Source: Stomorhina lunata
Taxonomy: Eukaryota > Arthropoda > Insecta > Diptera > Rhiniidae
Length of the DNA stretch: 64,000 nt
Direction of reading: 5' to 3'
Assembly (NCBI GenBank): GCA_933228675.1
Contig: OW121741.1
Location: 56,603,310 to 56,667,309 of the forward strand
Shown here: piece after piece, positions 1-11,632 of the stretch
How positions within the stretch are numbered: the stretch's first letter is position 1
How the letters are laid out: each line of letters begins with the position of its first letter
Notes under the pieces: generated by a model
What the model saw: only the letters and a program-made list of their open reading frames with translations
Told to the model about the DNA's origin: nothing
The model's database searches: none
Program-made: the position numbers and the translations under genes

Positions 1-1
1 A

Positions 2-1512
2 AAGACTCTCAAGCAGTTGCAACGAGACATTAATTCATGCATCTCGGTTCTAAATCTTTACCATATTAGTGTATCCAGCTGGGATCCTAATTTCGTTTTC
101 ATCTGCACTAGCAAGCTTCCAGAGTTACCCTGACATTTTGGGAACAGGAACTGAAGGATACGACCAGCCTTCCGAGATGGTCTGAATTAGATGAATTTAT
201 AACAAATCGGTATAGAACTCTCGAGTCAGTTTTGGAGATTCGTGGGGCAAATAGTTCGAAGACTCAAGAGTCTAAGCCCAGAGGTCATACCAATTCCAAT
301 TCAAATTTAAACAACAGGGTCCACAGTTTCCAAGCCAATGTGTCCAGTCCCCAATGTCAGCTCTGTCCAAAGGAAAACCATATCATTCGAAAATGTTCAA
401 AATTTCTGAAAATGGGCTATCAACAGCGACATAATGAAATCAAAAAGGCAGGCTTGTGCATAAATTGCTTTTCGAAGACTCATAGTGTTCGAAACTGCAC
501 AAGCAAACATAGCTGCTTCAAGTGTCAAAAACGACACAACACGCTTTTACACAAAGATGAAAATAGTTCTGGAATTTCTTCTCAGTCAGCTAACTCTGCT
601 GGTAATGCTAGTTCAAATTCACACAACAATTCAGTTTCGAATACGCGACCTTATTCAAATAACATACAGTCCACGAATAGTCCAAGTTCTAGTTCCAGTA
701 GTTCCAATCTTAACCCCAATTCATCCTCTTATACACGCCCAAACTCGAATAATAACACTCAGTCCACAAATAGCAACAATGCTAACCGGGTACATTCATG
801 TTTCGCAACACATTCTAAAGAAGTGTTATTAGGTACAGCTTGGGTGAATATATGCCATTCGGGAATGGAATATAAAGCTCGAGCATTTGTGGATTCGGGA
901 TCTGAAGGAACTTTCATTTCGGAACGACTATGCAATCTTCTTCAACTGCCTTTTCAACGTACCAATGCTCAGATTTCGGGTTTGAATAACTCCGTTTCTG
1001 CTAAGGTGCAGCGTCAGTGCTCATTCGGGTTAGGTTCACCAATAAATAGCGACTTCCAAACTCAAGTTGTAGCACTTGTGGTTCCACAACTTTCAAACAA
1101 TCTACCCTCAAAAACCGTTCCAAATTCTTTATTCTCAAATCTTCCCAACATTTCGTTGGGTGATCCCAAATTTCATTGTAGTGGGAAGATTGATTTGTTG
1201 ATTGGAGGTGATATTTTCCCCTCAATAATTCGTACAGGGATAAAGCATCATGTTTGTGATTCCCTGATAGCTCAAGAAACGGTATTTGGCTGGATACTTA
1301 CCGGTCCCATTTCCCATAATTCTAGTTCAAGTCCAGTTATTGCTTCTCACTTCTGTGAAATTTCTTTAGATAAAGAAATTTCACGTTTTTGGGAGGTGGA
1401 GAATCTTCCACGGAAGAACTATCTATCTCCCTGCGATCAAGCTTGCGAAGACCTCTTTGTTCAAACCACTAAACGAAATTCTGATGGCAGAAAATTTTCC
1501 GGAAACTGTTAG
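2..1512 (+). pseudogene. BEL-1 gag C-terminus and protease (broken)
   Basis: Structural and protease part of the BEL-1 polyprotein, which packages RNA and processes the polyprotein in virus-like particles. The window begins inside the DUF1759-like gag domain in frame 2. A frameshift near 131 moves it to frame 1, which is then open to 1512. Three zinc knuckles follow one another from about 355 to 550 (CX2CX4HX4C, CX2CX4HX4C, then CX2CX3HX4H), typical of BEL gag. A Ser/Asn-rich linker (about 580-780) precedes the protease, with the active-site motif VDSGSEGTF near 889-915. The conserved TVFGW segment lies near 1281. The frame ends at 1512 where a small deletion breaks the junction to pol. The N-terminal gag is outside the window. 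Confidence 0.88.
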
Positions 1513-4500
1513 TTTAGGTCAATCTAGATCGAGTGCAATGGTTCAGTTTTTCCGAAATGAAGCCAGATTAGTTCGCACTCCCAATTTCAAACTTGATTAT
1601 GATAAAGTGGTCCAAGAGTATGAGGACTTGGGGCATATGGTAAAGGTAGAATCTCCAAATAGTTCTGATTGTTCAAGAGTTTATTATTTGCCACATCACG
1701 CTATCATAAAGCCTGATAGCACAACTACAAAAGTTCGTGTAGTTTTTAACGCATCGGCTCCGTCATCCAACGGGCAAAGTTTCAACTCTTTGTTGCATAT
1801 TGGTCCAGTGCTTCAAAATGATCTTGTTTTACTTATTCTTAAATGGCGTTTCTATAAATTCGTATTCAATTCGGACATTCAAAAAATGTATAGACAGATC
1901 TTGGTTAATCCAGATATACTCCTTACCAAAGAATTCTCTTTCGAAATAGTCCTAGCGATCCAATTTAAGATTATGAACTTAAAACGGTTACTTTCGGTGT
2001 TAATTGTGCTCCATATCTTGCCATCCGGACGCTTCTCCAGTTAGCAGATGACGTCCAATCTACTTATCCAACTGCGAGCACAATTTTCCGAAATTCAATG
2101 TACGTCGACGATGTTCTAGCAGGAGCGCATACCGAAAATGATTCAATCAAAGCAAGAAATGAGCTAATCCGAGCTCTAGAGTCCGCTTGATTTTCACTTC
2201 GGAAATGGACGTCCAATTCAAAGGATATTCTAGCTGATCTCCCACCAGACCATCTACTTCACGAAGACTTTTTGAAATTCGAAGACAACAGTTCCGTCAA
2301 AACCTTAGGCATCCGATGGAATGCATGTTCGGATGATTTTTACTTCACTTCTTGTTCGTTTCCGGAGTCTTCACATTTCACGAAGAGGGAAGTTCTTTCC
2401 CAAATAGCTAAATTGTTCGACCCTGCTGGATGGTTAGCACCCTGCATTGTGCTGGCCAAAATACTTATGCAGAAGATTTGGATGGATGGAACTGGTTGGG
2501 ACGAAGTTCTTACTCCTGAGACACTTCTTCAATGGAAAACTTTCCAATCTAATTATTCCAGTATCAATACCATCCGTATTCTAAGATGGATTGGTTACTG
2601 TCCAAAGACCGAAATCCAATTCCATGGTTTCTGTGATGCCTCCGAAAAGGCATATGCAGCGGTCTTATACGTTCGTATCGATGATTCCAATTCTATTTCC
2701 ACGCACCTTATATCATCCAAGACTAAGGTGGCTCCTATAAAGACTTTATCTATTCCTAGATTAGAGCTTTGTGGGGCAGTTCTTCTGGCAGAAATGATAG
2801 AAACATTGCTACCAAGATTAGACATTCAAAGGTATTCCGTTTACTGCTGGACAGATTCAACCATAGTTCTTTCCTGGCTAGCGAAACCCCCATGTAACTG
2901 GTTAACATTTGTGGCGAACAGGGTTTCCAAAGTATCCCAAGTTGTCAGCTATTCACAGTGGAATCATGTTAGTTCGGAGGCGAATCCAGCTGATCTTGCC
3001 AGCCGAGGAGTTTATCCACAGGATTTACAGAACAACGAACTATGGTGGTTTGGACCAAACTGGCTAAAAAGTGACAAAAATCAATGGCCTAATCGTGATT
3101 TTTCCTGTATTCCAAATACTGAGTGCGAAATCAAATCTGTCCGAGCGCATTTTTCATACTTTTCGGAATACGAAGATCTTTTAGAGAGATTTTCTTCTTT
3201 CAACCAGGCTATGCGCGTAATGGCATATGTCTATCGGTTCTTCTGCCGAACGCATCCTCGATGCCGATCCAGTTTTTACAAAACAACCTTAGAATTGTCC
3301 AGTTTTTAAATTTCTTCAGTTCGAAATCAGTTTATTTCGATTTGTCAAAAGGCCTATTTTCCTGATGAGTACAAAGCTCTTTCCACTAGACAAGTACTAT
3401 CCTGAACCTAAATCCTTTTCTAGATCCTGAAGGCATAATCCGTTCCTGTGGCAGACTAGAATCATCGCCAGGTCTCCTATATGACGAAAAACATCCGATT
3501 ATAATTCCTTACAATTGTCAATTTTCCCGACTTCTAGTAAAATTTATTCATAATATAAGCCTTCATGGTGGTAATCAACTTGTTCTACGATTACTGAGAA
3601 CTCAATATTGGATACCTAAAGCAAAAAATCTCATCAAAACGACAATAAACAAATGTAAAATTTGCGTAATCTATAAGAAACGATGCCAGAAACAGTTAAT
3701 GGCGGCTTTGCCTTCGGAAAGGACTGAAATTTCTAGTCCTTTTACGCATACAGGTCTAGATTTCGCTGGACCACTCGACATTAAGAGTTATTCTGGCCGA
3801 GCTTGTCGCATTTCGAAAGGATATGTTTGTGTCTTTATATGCTTTTCAACAAAAGCAATTCACCTCGAAGCAACTTCAGACTTATCAACTCCTACATTTC
3901 CAGCGGCATTCAACCGATTTGTCTCGCGGCGAGGCTGTCCACTTCACCTTCATTCGGACAATGGTACAACATTCGTAGGTGCTTCGAAAGTAATAGCAAA
4001 AGAATCTCTTTAAACTTCCCAGCAAGCGACATTGGCAAATTATGCACACCAGAATATTTCATGGCACTTTATTCCAGCTGGAGCCCCCATATGGGAGGGT
4101 TGTGGGAGGCTGGAGTGAAAAGCTTCAAAATGCATTTCCGAAAGATTGCAGCAAATTATAAATATACTTTTGAAGAATTGTCCACGTTATTGTCAAAAAT
4201 TGAATCATGTCTTATTTCTAGACCAATTTCTCCAATTTCGGCTAATCCATCTGATCTTTGCGCCTTAACTCCTGGCCATTTCCTGATCTGCTCTCCTATC
4301 CTTGCTTCAGTGGACCCTCAGGTCACCGAAACGTCCATATCAATGACGAACCATTGGCAGCGGTTGAAACTCATTCATCAGCATTTCTGCACCCTATGGA
4401 AACATGAGTACCTGAAAGAAATTGGTAAAAGGAACAAATGGCAGAGACCTGAAATTAATATTGAAGAAGGAGCAATGGTTGTAATCAAGGATGAAAATCT

Positions 4501-4541
4501 TCCACCAAATGCTTGGAGACTTGGCAGAATTACAAAAGTAT
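1457..4541 (+). pseudogene. BEL-1 pol: RT, RNase H, integrase (broken)
   Basis: Reverse transcriptase/RNase H/integrase polyprotein that would copy the element RNA and insert the cDNA. RT begins in frame 2 (1457-2044) with the conserved LPHHA and TTKVRVVFNAS blocks. Near 1917 it shifts to frame 1, where the catalytic YVDD is at 2101-2112. Stops in this frame occur near 1969 and 2188. The RNase H part (to 3309) keeps FCDASEKAY and WTDST. The integrase zinc domain (H...H...CX2C) is readable around 3560-3666 without a long ORF. The catalytic core follows (LDFAGP near 3755, HSDNGTTF near 3952). A frameshift at about 4013 moves the C-terminal part to another frame (WEAGVKS, then WRLGRITKV). The Gypsy-A insertion cuts the gene at 4541. 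Not functional. Confidence 0.9.
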
Positions 4542-5165
4542 TGTTACGTTTTTCCTTTAAAAACGTGGAAGGAATTCTTTTTGCAAACAACCGTAATCAA
4601 ATTATAACACTTGTATTATATAGTTTTACAAAGCAATACTTTTATTAACTTTAGAGTTAATCACTTAAAACACACTTTCACAAATACTGTAAACAAACTT
4701 CACAAAACTGTTTTACAAATATTCTTAGTCACACTGTTCTCTTACACGCGTTTCAAATAAAACTGTTCCCACAATACTCGTCCATCGGCCTTATATAGTA
4801 GAGAAGAGAGTTTCTAGCAATTTCTGCAGACGTAAACAAAGAGCAGCTGTAGTTGATTACACTAACAATGTGGCTTACGAAAGTTCATGTGTGTTCCACT
4901 ACATTCTCACATGATCAAGAACACACTCACACATACGTTGTACAAACAGATTATCTGAAGTTAACAGTAACAGAGAGAGAGAGAATGTAGATAAAAGAGA
5001 AACATGTTGTTATGCTCTTTACTGTACATAAGAGAAACATGTTGCTCAGCTTATTGACGTAAACAGAATAACAACAACACCAACAGAAACATCTAGAAAG
5101 CGAGGGGAAGAATTATAAGCAGTGAACTTTGCACAATGGGACGGATAAGTTTAAAATTCGTCACA
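4542..5165 (-). repeat. Gypsy-A 3' LTR
   Basis: 624-bp terminal repeat, matching 10852-11475 over its whole length with about nine substitutions and no length change. It starts TGTGACG and ends CGTAACA in element sense. It contains an (AG)n tract near 4975. Confidence 0.95.
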
Positions 5166-5177
5166 CTGCCCTCCTCT
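5166..5177 (-). other. Gypsy-A polypurine tract
   Basis: On the minus strand GAGGAGGGCAG lies directly before the 3' LTR start (TGTGACG). This is the expected plus-strand DNA primer. It abuts the pol stop codon at 5177-5179, so there is no room for an env gene. Confidence 0.85.
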
Positions 5178-8100
5178 TAAGTCTGTTCGTCCCGAATAGG
5201 CACAGTCTCCGTTCTTCCGTAGGCAGCCAATCTTTCGAGGTGTACGACCTTCATTTTAGACCTTGGACTCTTATCTTTTTGTATTCGATACACCACATCA
5301 TTTATCCTTTTAACAATCTTGTACGGGCCATCCCAACGAGTTTATAGTTTGGGGGATAATCCTTTTCTTCGCTGTGGGTTGTATAGGAGTACCAACTGTC
5401 CTTCACTAAATCCCTGGGAATTGGCCGCTCGATCGTATCTGGCCTTCATCTTGTCGCTGACCATTCTAATTTTGCTGCGGACGAAGTCATGAAGTTCATT
5501 AAGGTCTTCCTGCTCTTGGGAGGTGAGGTGACTACGATCGTCAGTATTTGATATCGGCTTAGTACCAAATTGCAAGTCTGCGGGTAATCGCAACTCGGTT
5601 CCAAAAACGACTTTGGCAGGGGTCTTGGACGTGGAGTCGTGAGCGGCTGTTCGATATGCTAGCAGAAATTTTTGTATGTGTTGATCCCAGTCCTTCTGAT
5701 GAGTGCTGACCACCTTCCTTAGGTACTCTTCCAGCGTACGGTTAAACCTTTCAACCATACCGTCAGACTGTGGATGTAGAGGGGTAGTTCGCGTTTTTCT
5801 TATACCATACAACTCACACATTTCCCTGAACTCCGCGGATTCAAAATTTCTGCCTTGATCTGAGTGTAGCTCTTGTGGAACACCATAGCGGCATATCCAG
5901 TTCTTCACAAAGACGTCTATCACTGTTTTAGCTTCTTGGTTAGGTACTGCATACACCTCAGGCCATTTGGTAAAATAGTCCATCACCACTAGCACATAAC
6001 GATTACCAGCCTCGCTTACAGGGAAAGGACCTGCCACATCCATAGCTATCCGCTCAAAGGGGGCACCAGAATTGTACTGCTGTAGCTGGCCACGACTTCT
6101 TCGGACTGGACCCTTGGCTGCGATACAATTTGGACAATTAGCAATCCAGTCAGTCACACTTTGAAGACACCCAACCCAATAGAACCGCTGCTTTAGTTTT
6201 TCCAAAGTCTTTGTTACACCTAGGTGACCTCCACTAGGACCATCATGAAACTCCTTTAGCACTTCCTTTATTTTAGAGGATGGCACCACGACCAAATTTT
6301 GCACTGTCTTTCCATCGGCGCTCTCCCAAGTGCGATATAAGCAACCGTCTATTATCTTCAGACTATCCCAGAGAGCCCAATATGACTTCATCAGTGGACT
6401 TTCCTGCGATATCTCGTTACGGGTTGGCCTCTTGTCTTCTTCTTTGGCTTGCATTATTTTCCCCAGTACTGGATCGTTCCTTTGCACTACAGACCAATCT
6501 CCACCTGATTCTACGCGCATTAGCCGAACATTAATAACACACTCCTAGGCTTCAGTCTTGGTACAATGCTTGCACTCTACACTGCAAGGACGTCTGGAAA
6601 GGGCATCCGCATTCCCGTGATTTCTTCCTTTCCTGTGCTCGATTGTGAAATCGTAGCTCTGTAGTCGTTCGATCCATCGTGCAAGCTGGCCTTCTGGTTG
6701 TTTAAACCATCTAAGTGCGGAATGATCGGTCCTTAGTTGAAACTTCTGACCATACAGGTACTTATGGTAGTGCTTCACACATTCTACTACTACCAGAGTT
6801 CTTGTAACACAGTAGTTCCTTTCGGGATTTGAAAGAGTTCGACTGTAGTAGCCTATCACTCGTTCTGTCCCATTCACCTCCTGTAAGAGCACACCTCCAA
6901 TTCCGCACGCGCTTGCGTCTGTGTCAAGTACGAATTTCTCTCCGGCCACAGGATACGCCAATATTGGTGCCGAGCAGAGTAATGCTTTTAGTCTCTTAAA
7001 CGCTTGCTCCTGCTCTGTACCCCAATGCGGCCACACTTGCAAAATTCGGAACAAATCGTCTGTAGTACGTGCACAGCCCTAGGAAGCTGCGTAATTCATG
7101 GAGATTTGTTGGTTGCGGCCAGTTTTTGACAGCTCGTATTTTGTCCTCATCAGTCGCTATGCCATCTTCAGTCACCAAGTGCCCCAAGTATTTTATTCTT
7201 TCCGGAACAACGCACATTTCTTGGCACTTAAGGTGAGACCAGCCTCCGTTATGCGTTTAAGGACTTCCTCCAGATTCTTCAAATGTTCATCGAAGGTTTT
7301 TCCCATGACGATGATGTCGTCAAGGTACACCAAACAAGTTTTCCACTGAAGTCCTTTCAATACTCGTTCCATTAGCCGTTCGAAAGTTGCTGGGGCGTTG
7401 CAGAGTCCAAATGGCATAACGTTGAACTGCCATAGCCCATCAATTGCACTAAACGCTGTTTTCTCTTTGTCTTTCTCTGAGATCTCCACTTGCCAGTAGC
7501 CGCTTTGAAGATCTAGCGTAGAAAACCATTTCGCTCCATCTAATGTGTCCAGGGTGTCATCAATTCTTGGCAAGGGGTAGCTGTCCTTTTTCGTAACATC
7601 GTTTAGCTTTCGGTAGTCGACACAAAATCTGATGCTGCCATCTTTCTTTTTAACCAGAACCACCGGAGAGCTCCATGGACTTGCGGATGGTTCAATTACT
7701 CCACTACGCTCCATTTCGTTGACCAACTCCTTAACTTCATTTCGCTTGGCCAGGGGAATACTCCTAGGCGCCTGTTTAATTGGTCTCGCCTCGCCCGTAT
7801 GAATTTCATGTTTTACTATTGCCGTTCTTCCCTGGCTTTGAGTTTTGGATGCAAATACGGCTGCATGCTTCTTCAAAAATTGTTTGGCTTTATTTTTGTA
7901 GGACTGTGTCAAATCTTCTACCCATTTCTCTACGTATTCCGCCAGTTGCTGTTGTTCCTTGCTGGACATCTTAATAGGCTCTGATTTCGTTTCGCAGTTA
8001 ATAATCGCTTCAGTAGCTGCGCATTGACCAATTTCCGAGTCAGGTTTAATAACTTTGTCATGGCAGGATAAGTTTAGAACTCTTAGAGCTTTTGCCGTTA

Positions 8101-9426
8101 TGATGTCATTGTCGAGTTTTGATTCTACCACCCACAAACTCTTGTCCTCACAATCTCCTTTCATTCGTGCCCATATCAACGATTCTGACTGTGGTGGTAG
8201 CTTATGATGCTCGACAGCTATCAGTTTTCTAACATTGGGCTTGCTCTCGTAACCAACATCGAGGGGTATACAGGCAACTCCCGGTATAACGAAAGATATA
8301 ATGTCAGGCTCATTCGTAATACAGAAAAATTCGTTATATCGCAAAGTTTTTATACTCTACACTATATTGGGATGAGAACACCTTTGATCATACTGATCTA
8401 CTCATAATCAATAACTGTATCGACTTAACGATGCCAGTCCGTTCGTCTGCCTGAATAGCTAGCTTGTCGTCGATGTAATCTTATCGAAGTCACAATTTCT
8501 GAAACAATTTGACGAAAGTTGGTTTAGACATATTTTTTAAAGTATATGATACTGAAATCGGTTCGTTGTTTCAATTGCCTTCCATAGGACTGGCTTCACG
8601 GAATATAGATTATGGACTCAAATTTAAGTATATGTAAGAATTTTTCGTTGAAATTGGTCAAAAGCAACTTCAATACATGAAAGTCGCAAAATAGCTCATG
8701 AATCTAACGAGAATGAAAATTGTATAAATAATTTTTGTACCGACCAATCGGTTTGATAGACTTAAATACTTTTAACTTGTTTTTTTTAACTTTTTTTACT
8801 TGATTTTCAAAAACTCATTTATATAACATTTAAATTTATATAAATGTTTTTAACTTTTTTATATTATTCGTTATATCGCGTATAAAATTTGCTTAATATT
8901 CGCTATATTAGGTATTCAATGGAAAAAATTATAACGTTCGTTATATCCAACTTTCGTTAAATCGAGATTCGTAATACCCGGCTTTGCCTGTATCTATATT
9001 TCTCCAAATCATTATTTTAGGCCCCAGATGTAAACTAATGCTGTTCATAATCATAAAATCTGCACCGATTATTACTTCATCCACAATGTCGGCAACAATG
9101 AATACGTGGTTGACGTGCAGGTTGGCAATGGTTACTTTAGCACTTACTTTACCATAGACTGTCGCATGCTCTCCAGTTGCCGTGCGCAGGTTTATACCGC
9201 TCAAGGATTCAAGGTTTCCACGCACCAAATCGGGCCTAATAATTGACTGAGACGCCCCTGTATCTATGGTAAAAACATGCCTTTGGCCGTTGATGTATCC
9301 CCGAGCTGTAAGGTTGCTGTTTTTCTGTTGCATGACTGATATGGAGATTGTGGGGCCACCAATTGTGGGAGCTAACTCATGCCCCGCGGAGCTAGCTCGA
9401 TTTAGTTTAACGATCGTTCTTGACAT
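5177..9426 (-). pseudogene. Gypsy-A pol: protease, RT, RNase H, integrase (broken)
   Basis: Pol polyprotein read leftwards from 9426, overlapping gag by about 25 nt in the -1 frame, the usual gag-pol arrangement. Protease has the motif TIDTGASQS (near 9260). The frame is then interrupted by the MITE at 8271-8990; removing the MITE and one TA leaves the frame in register. RT (7193-8270) has SPVVLVKKKDGS, FCVDYRKLN and the catalytic YLDD. Frameshifts occur near 7200 and 7050. RNase H (6545-7054) has DTDASACGIGGVL and RKGRNHGNADALSRR. A stop is at about 6545. Integrase (5342-6520) has the HHCC zinc domain, MDVAGP, HSDQGRNF and VERF. A stop at 5342 interrupts the C-terminal GPYKIV block, which ends at 5177. 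Confidence 0.92.
8271..8990. mobile_element. pogo/Tigger-like MITE in Gypsy-A pol
   Basis: A 720-bp insertion with terminal inverted repeats. The left end is CAGGCAACTCCCGGTATAAC and the right end, read inward, is CAGGCAAAGCCGGGTATTAC. It is flanked by TA on both sides (8269-8270 and 8991-8992). No transposase ORF is present. The terminal sequence resembles pogo-type elements of the Tc1/mariner superfamily; that assignment is inference. Exact excision leaves Gypsy-A pol in register, which fixes both ends. Confidence 0.85.
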
Positions 9427-10815
9427 GATTGTGGCTCCACCTGTTGGCTGCCTTCGGATGAAGAGACAGATCTCGATTGCTTTCTAGGCGCCCTGCAATT
9501 TCGCTGGAAATGGCCTTCTTTACCGCAGTTGAAACACTTGGATTTCGGCTTGTTCTGTTTCTCATCCAACACTCGGCTCAATTTCTCATCTATTACTTGA
9601 CTCATTTTCTCTATCAGTTGCTCCATACTGCTTTGGTTATTAGCAACTACGTCGGCAGTTCGCAACCTGCATATTTGTGGCTTGGCTATGATTTTTGCTG
9701 TTTCTTGGGCTAATGCGAATGACACAGTTTCAGCAAATGTTGATTTTCGAGTAGCACACACCGCAAATTTAATATCAGGATTTCGTATACCGTTCACAAA
9801 TGCTTCAATCTTGAACTGATCCAAGAAAGTCTGGTTTACTCCAGGATAAATTTGCTTTACCAAATGTTCAATATCCAAGGCAAAGTCCTGTAAACTTTCG
9901 TTTGGTTTCTGGACTCTGCCGCGAAGTTCCAGACGTTAAATTTCCTTTTTGTGTTCGCCACCGTACTTACGCTGAAGAGCAGACATGATGTCATCAAAGT
10001 TCTTTCTACAGCTTAACGGCACACTTTCTAGGACTTCCGCAGCATTGCCTTTTAGAGCCAAAATTAGTTCCGGAGCTTTCTGGTCGTTGTCCCATAGGTT
10101 CCTCTCGGCGACTGTTTCGAACTGGAACTTGAAGACATTAAACGGTAGACTGCCATCAAAGCTGGGTGTTTTTGTTTTACCGGATGTTTCCTGAACAACT
10201 CTTACTGGACTCCCCTGCAGTTGCATGTCATTCAATTTCGCTTTCAGATCGCTAATCTCCTTTCCGACTTCTTTCTCTATGTCAGTAAGTTTTTTTTTGT
10301 CAAATTTGTTCTCATTAACTTTCGCTTCTAAATCGTCAATCTTCTTTCCGACTTCATTCTCTATTTCAGTCAGTTGTTTTTATCAAATTTCTCGATCTCA
10401 ATCTCAACGCCATCGATGCGCTTGTAGATCGTTGCCGAAATTTCTTGAAGTTGTTTGTGGATCCAGAAATTTCTACCAATTTTTCTTCTATTTGTTTGTT
10501 TTCCTGCCTTACCTCAGCAATAAGCTTCTCGTTGTTACCTGCGATCATTGTTCTCGTTTGATTGTTGTTAACTTCCATCTTTTCCATCATCGCGGCGAAC
10601 ATTGAGCTTATGTCTAGGCTGCTAGTCATCGAACGGGTACTAACCTCCATTTCTTCTTTAGTCTCAAATTCGTAAGTCGCAATGTCAATACCTTGATTTT
10701 GGAGTTCGTCCCTGAGCCTTCTTTGAAGTTCAGCTTTGGTACCGGCTGTTGGCACGTTCATCTTTCCCAACTCCTTCTTAAGTTGCTATAATTTTAGATC
10801 GTCAAGTTTCACCAT
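9402..10815 (-). pseudogene. Gypsy-A gag with SAP-like N-terminus and CCHC knuckle (broken)
   Basis: Gag structural protein, read leftwards. The likely start is ATG at 10815-10813, 16 nt after the primer site. The first residues MVKLDDLKL are followed by a stop at codon 10 (10788-10786). The next segment, QLKKELGKMNVPTAGTKAEL, matches the SAP-domain pattern, a short helix-turn-helix nucleic-acid-binding module. A charged Lys/Glu-rich stretch with coiled-coil character (about 10240-10600) follows. The capsid-like part (9936-10235) has TKTPSFDGSLPFNVFKFQF. Frameshifts lie near 10366 and 9930. The C-terminal part (9402-9878) has one canonical knuckle, CFNCGKEGHFQRNC. The gene is dead because of the stop and the shifts. 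Confidence 0.85.
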
Positions 10816-10830
10816 GGTTGTTATTTTTGC

Positions 10831-10849
10831 AATCCCACTTCTGACACCA
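10831..10849 (-). other. Gypsy-A primer binding site (tRNA-Leu)
   Basis: On the minus strand TGGTGTCAGAAGTGGGATT begins 2 nt after the 5' LTR. It is complementary to the 3' end of an animal tRNA-Leu including CCA (from knowledge of tRNA-Leu ends, close to identical). Confidence 0.8.
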
Positions 10850-10851
10850 GT

Positions 10852-11475
10852 TGTTACGTTTTTCCTTTAAAAACGTGGAAGGAATTCTTTTTGCAAACAA
10901 CCGTAATCAAATTAAAACACTTGTATTATGTAGTTCTACAAAGCTATACTTTTATTAACTTTAGAGTTAATCACTTAAAACACACTTTCACAAATACTGT
11001 AAACAAACTTCACAAAACTGTTTTACAAATATTCTTAGTCACACTGTTCTCTTACATGCGTTTCAAATAAAACTGTTCCCACAATACTCGTCCATCAGCC
11101 TTATATATTAGAGAAGAGAGTTTCTAGCAATTTCTGCAGACGTAAACAAAGAGCAGCTGTAGTTGATTACACTAACAATGTGGCTTACGAAAGTTCATGT
11201 GTGTTCCACTACATTCTCACATGATCAAGAACACACTCACACATACGTTGTACAAACAGATTATCTGAAGTTAACAGTAACAGAGAGAGAGAGAATGTAG
11301 ATAAAAGAGAAACATGTTGTTATGCTCTTTACTGTACATAAGACAAACATGTTGCTCTGCTTATTGACGTAAACAGAATAACAACAACACCAACAGAAAC
11401 ATCTAGAAAGCGAGGGGAAGAATTATAAGCAGTGAACTTTGCACAATGGGACGGATAAGTTTAAAATTCGTCACA
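10852..11475 (-). repeat. Gypsy-A 5' LTR
   Basis: 624-bp copy of 4542-5165. It would hold the promoter for Gypsy-A transcription toward lower coordinates. A TATA-like stretch (CTTATATATTAG on the plus strand near 11100) is in a plausible place, but core promoter elements cannot be proved by eye. Confidence 0.95.
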
Positions 11476-11590
11476 ATATATTCTGGTTCAGACAATCGAG
11501 TTCGAGTAGCAGATGTTCTAACACAACGAGGCGTAATTACTCGACCGATTGTAAAGCTTATTCTACTTCCCATCGATACTTCGCAATAAC

Positions 11591-11625
11591 CTAACATTTA
11601 AAATCATTACTTCTCTTTTTTTCAG
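11591..11625 (+). promoter_or_regulatory. Candidate 3' splice site ahead of BEL-1 ORF3
   Basis: Between the pol stop (11589) and the ORF3 ATG (11633) there is a branch-point-like CTAAC (11591-11595), a pyrimidine run TTCTCTTTTTTTCAG and a terminal AG at 11624-11625, 7 nt before the ATG. This is a textbook insect splice acceptor. A comparable site stands before ORF3 of BEL-2. Use in vivo is inference. Confidence 0.6.
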
Positions 11626-11632
11626 CTTTATC

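Larger units (their letters stand above)
1..4541 (+). mobile_element. BEL/Pao LTR retrotransposon BEL-1, left part
   Basis: This is the 5'-truncated left part of a BEL/Pao element. It enters from outside the window in the middle of gag, so the 5' LTR and primer site are not visible. It runs through gag zinc knuckles, aspartic protease, reverse transcriptase, RNase H and integrase up to 4541. There Gypsy-A inserted, and the element resumes at 11476. The join is exact: the integrase reading stops within codons for I-T-K-V and resumes with the expected Y-S-G-S-D on the other side. Many frameshifts and stops show it is dead. Confidence 0.93.
4542..11475 (-). mobile_element. Complete Ty3/Gypsy element Gypsy-A
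   Basis: A full-length LTR retrotransposon on the minus strand, inserted in BEL-1 integrase. Both LTRs are 624 bp, start TGTGACG and end CGTAACA (minus sense), and differ at about 9 positions by eye, so it is not very recent. The flanks are GTAT (4538-4541) and ATAT (11476-11479), a 4-bp target duplication with one change. The primer site matches tRNA-Leu. Gene order is gag-protease-RT-RNase H-integrase with no env. It carries a pogo-like MITE at 8271-8990. The lineage is uncertain; the integrase motif LHPQSDGMVERFNRTL suggests an Osvaldo/Mag-like group. Confidence 0.95.
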
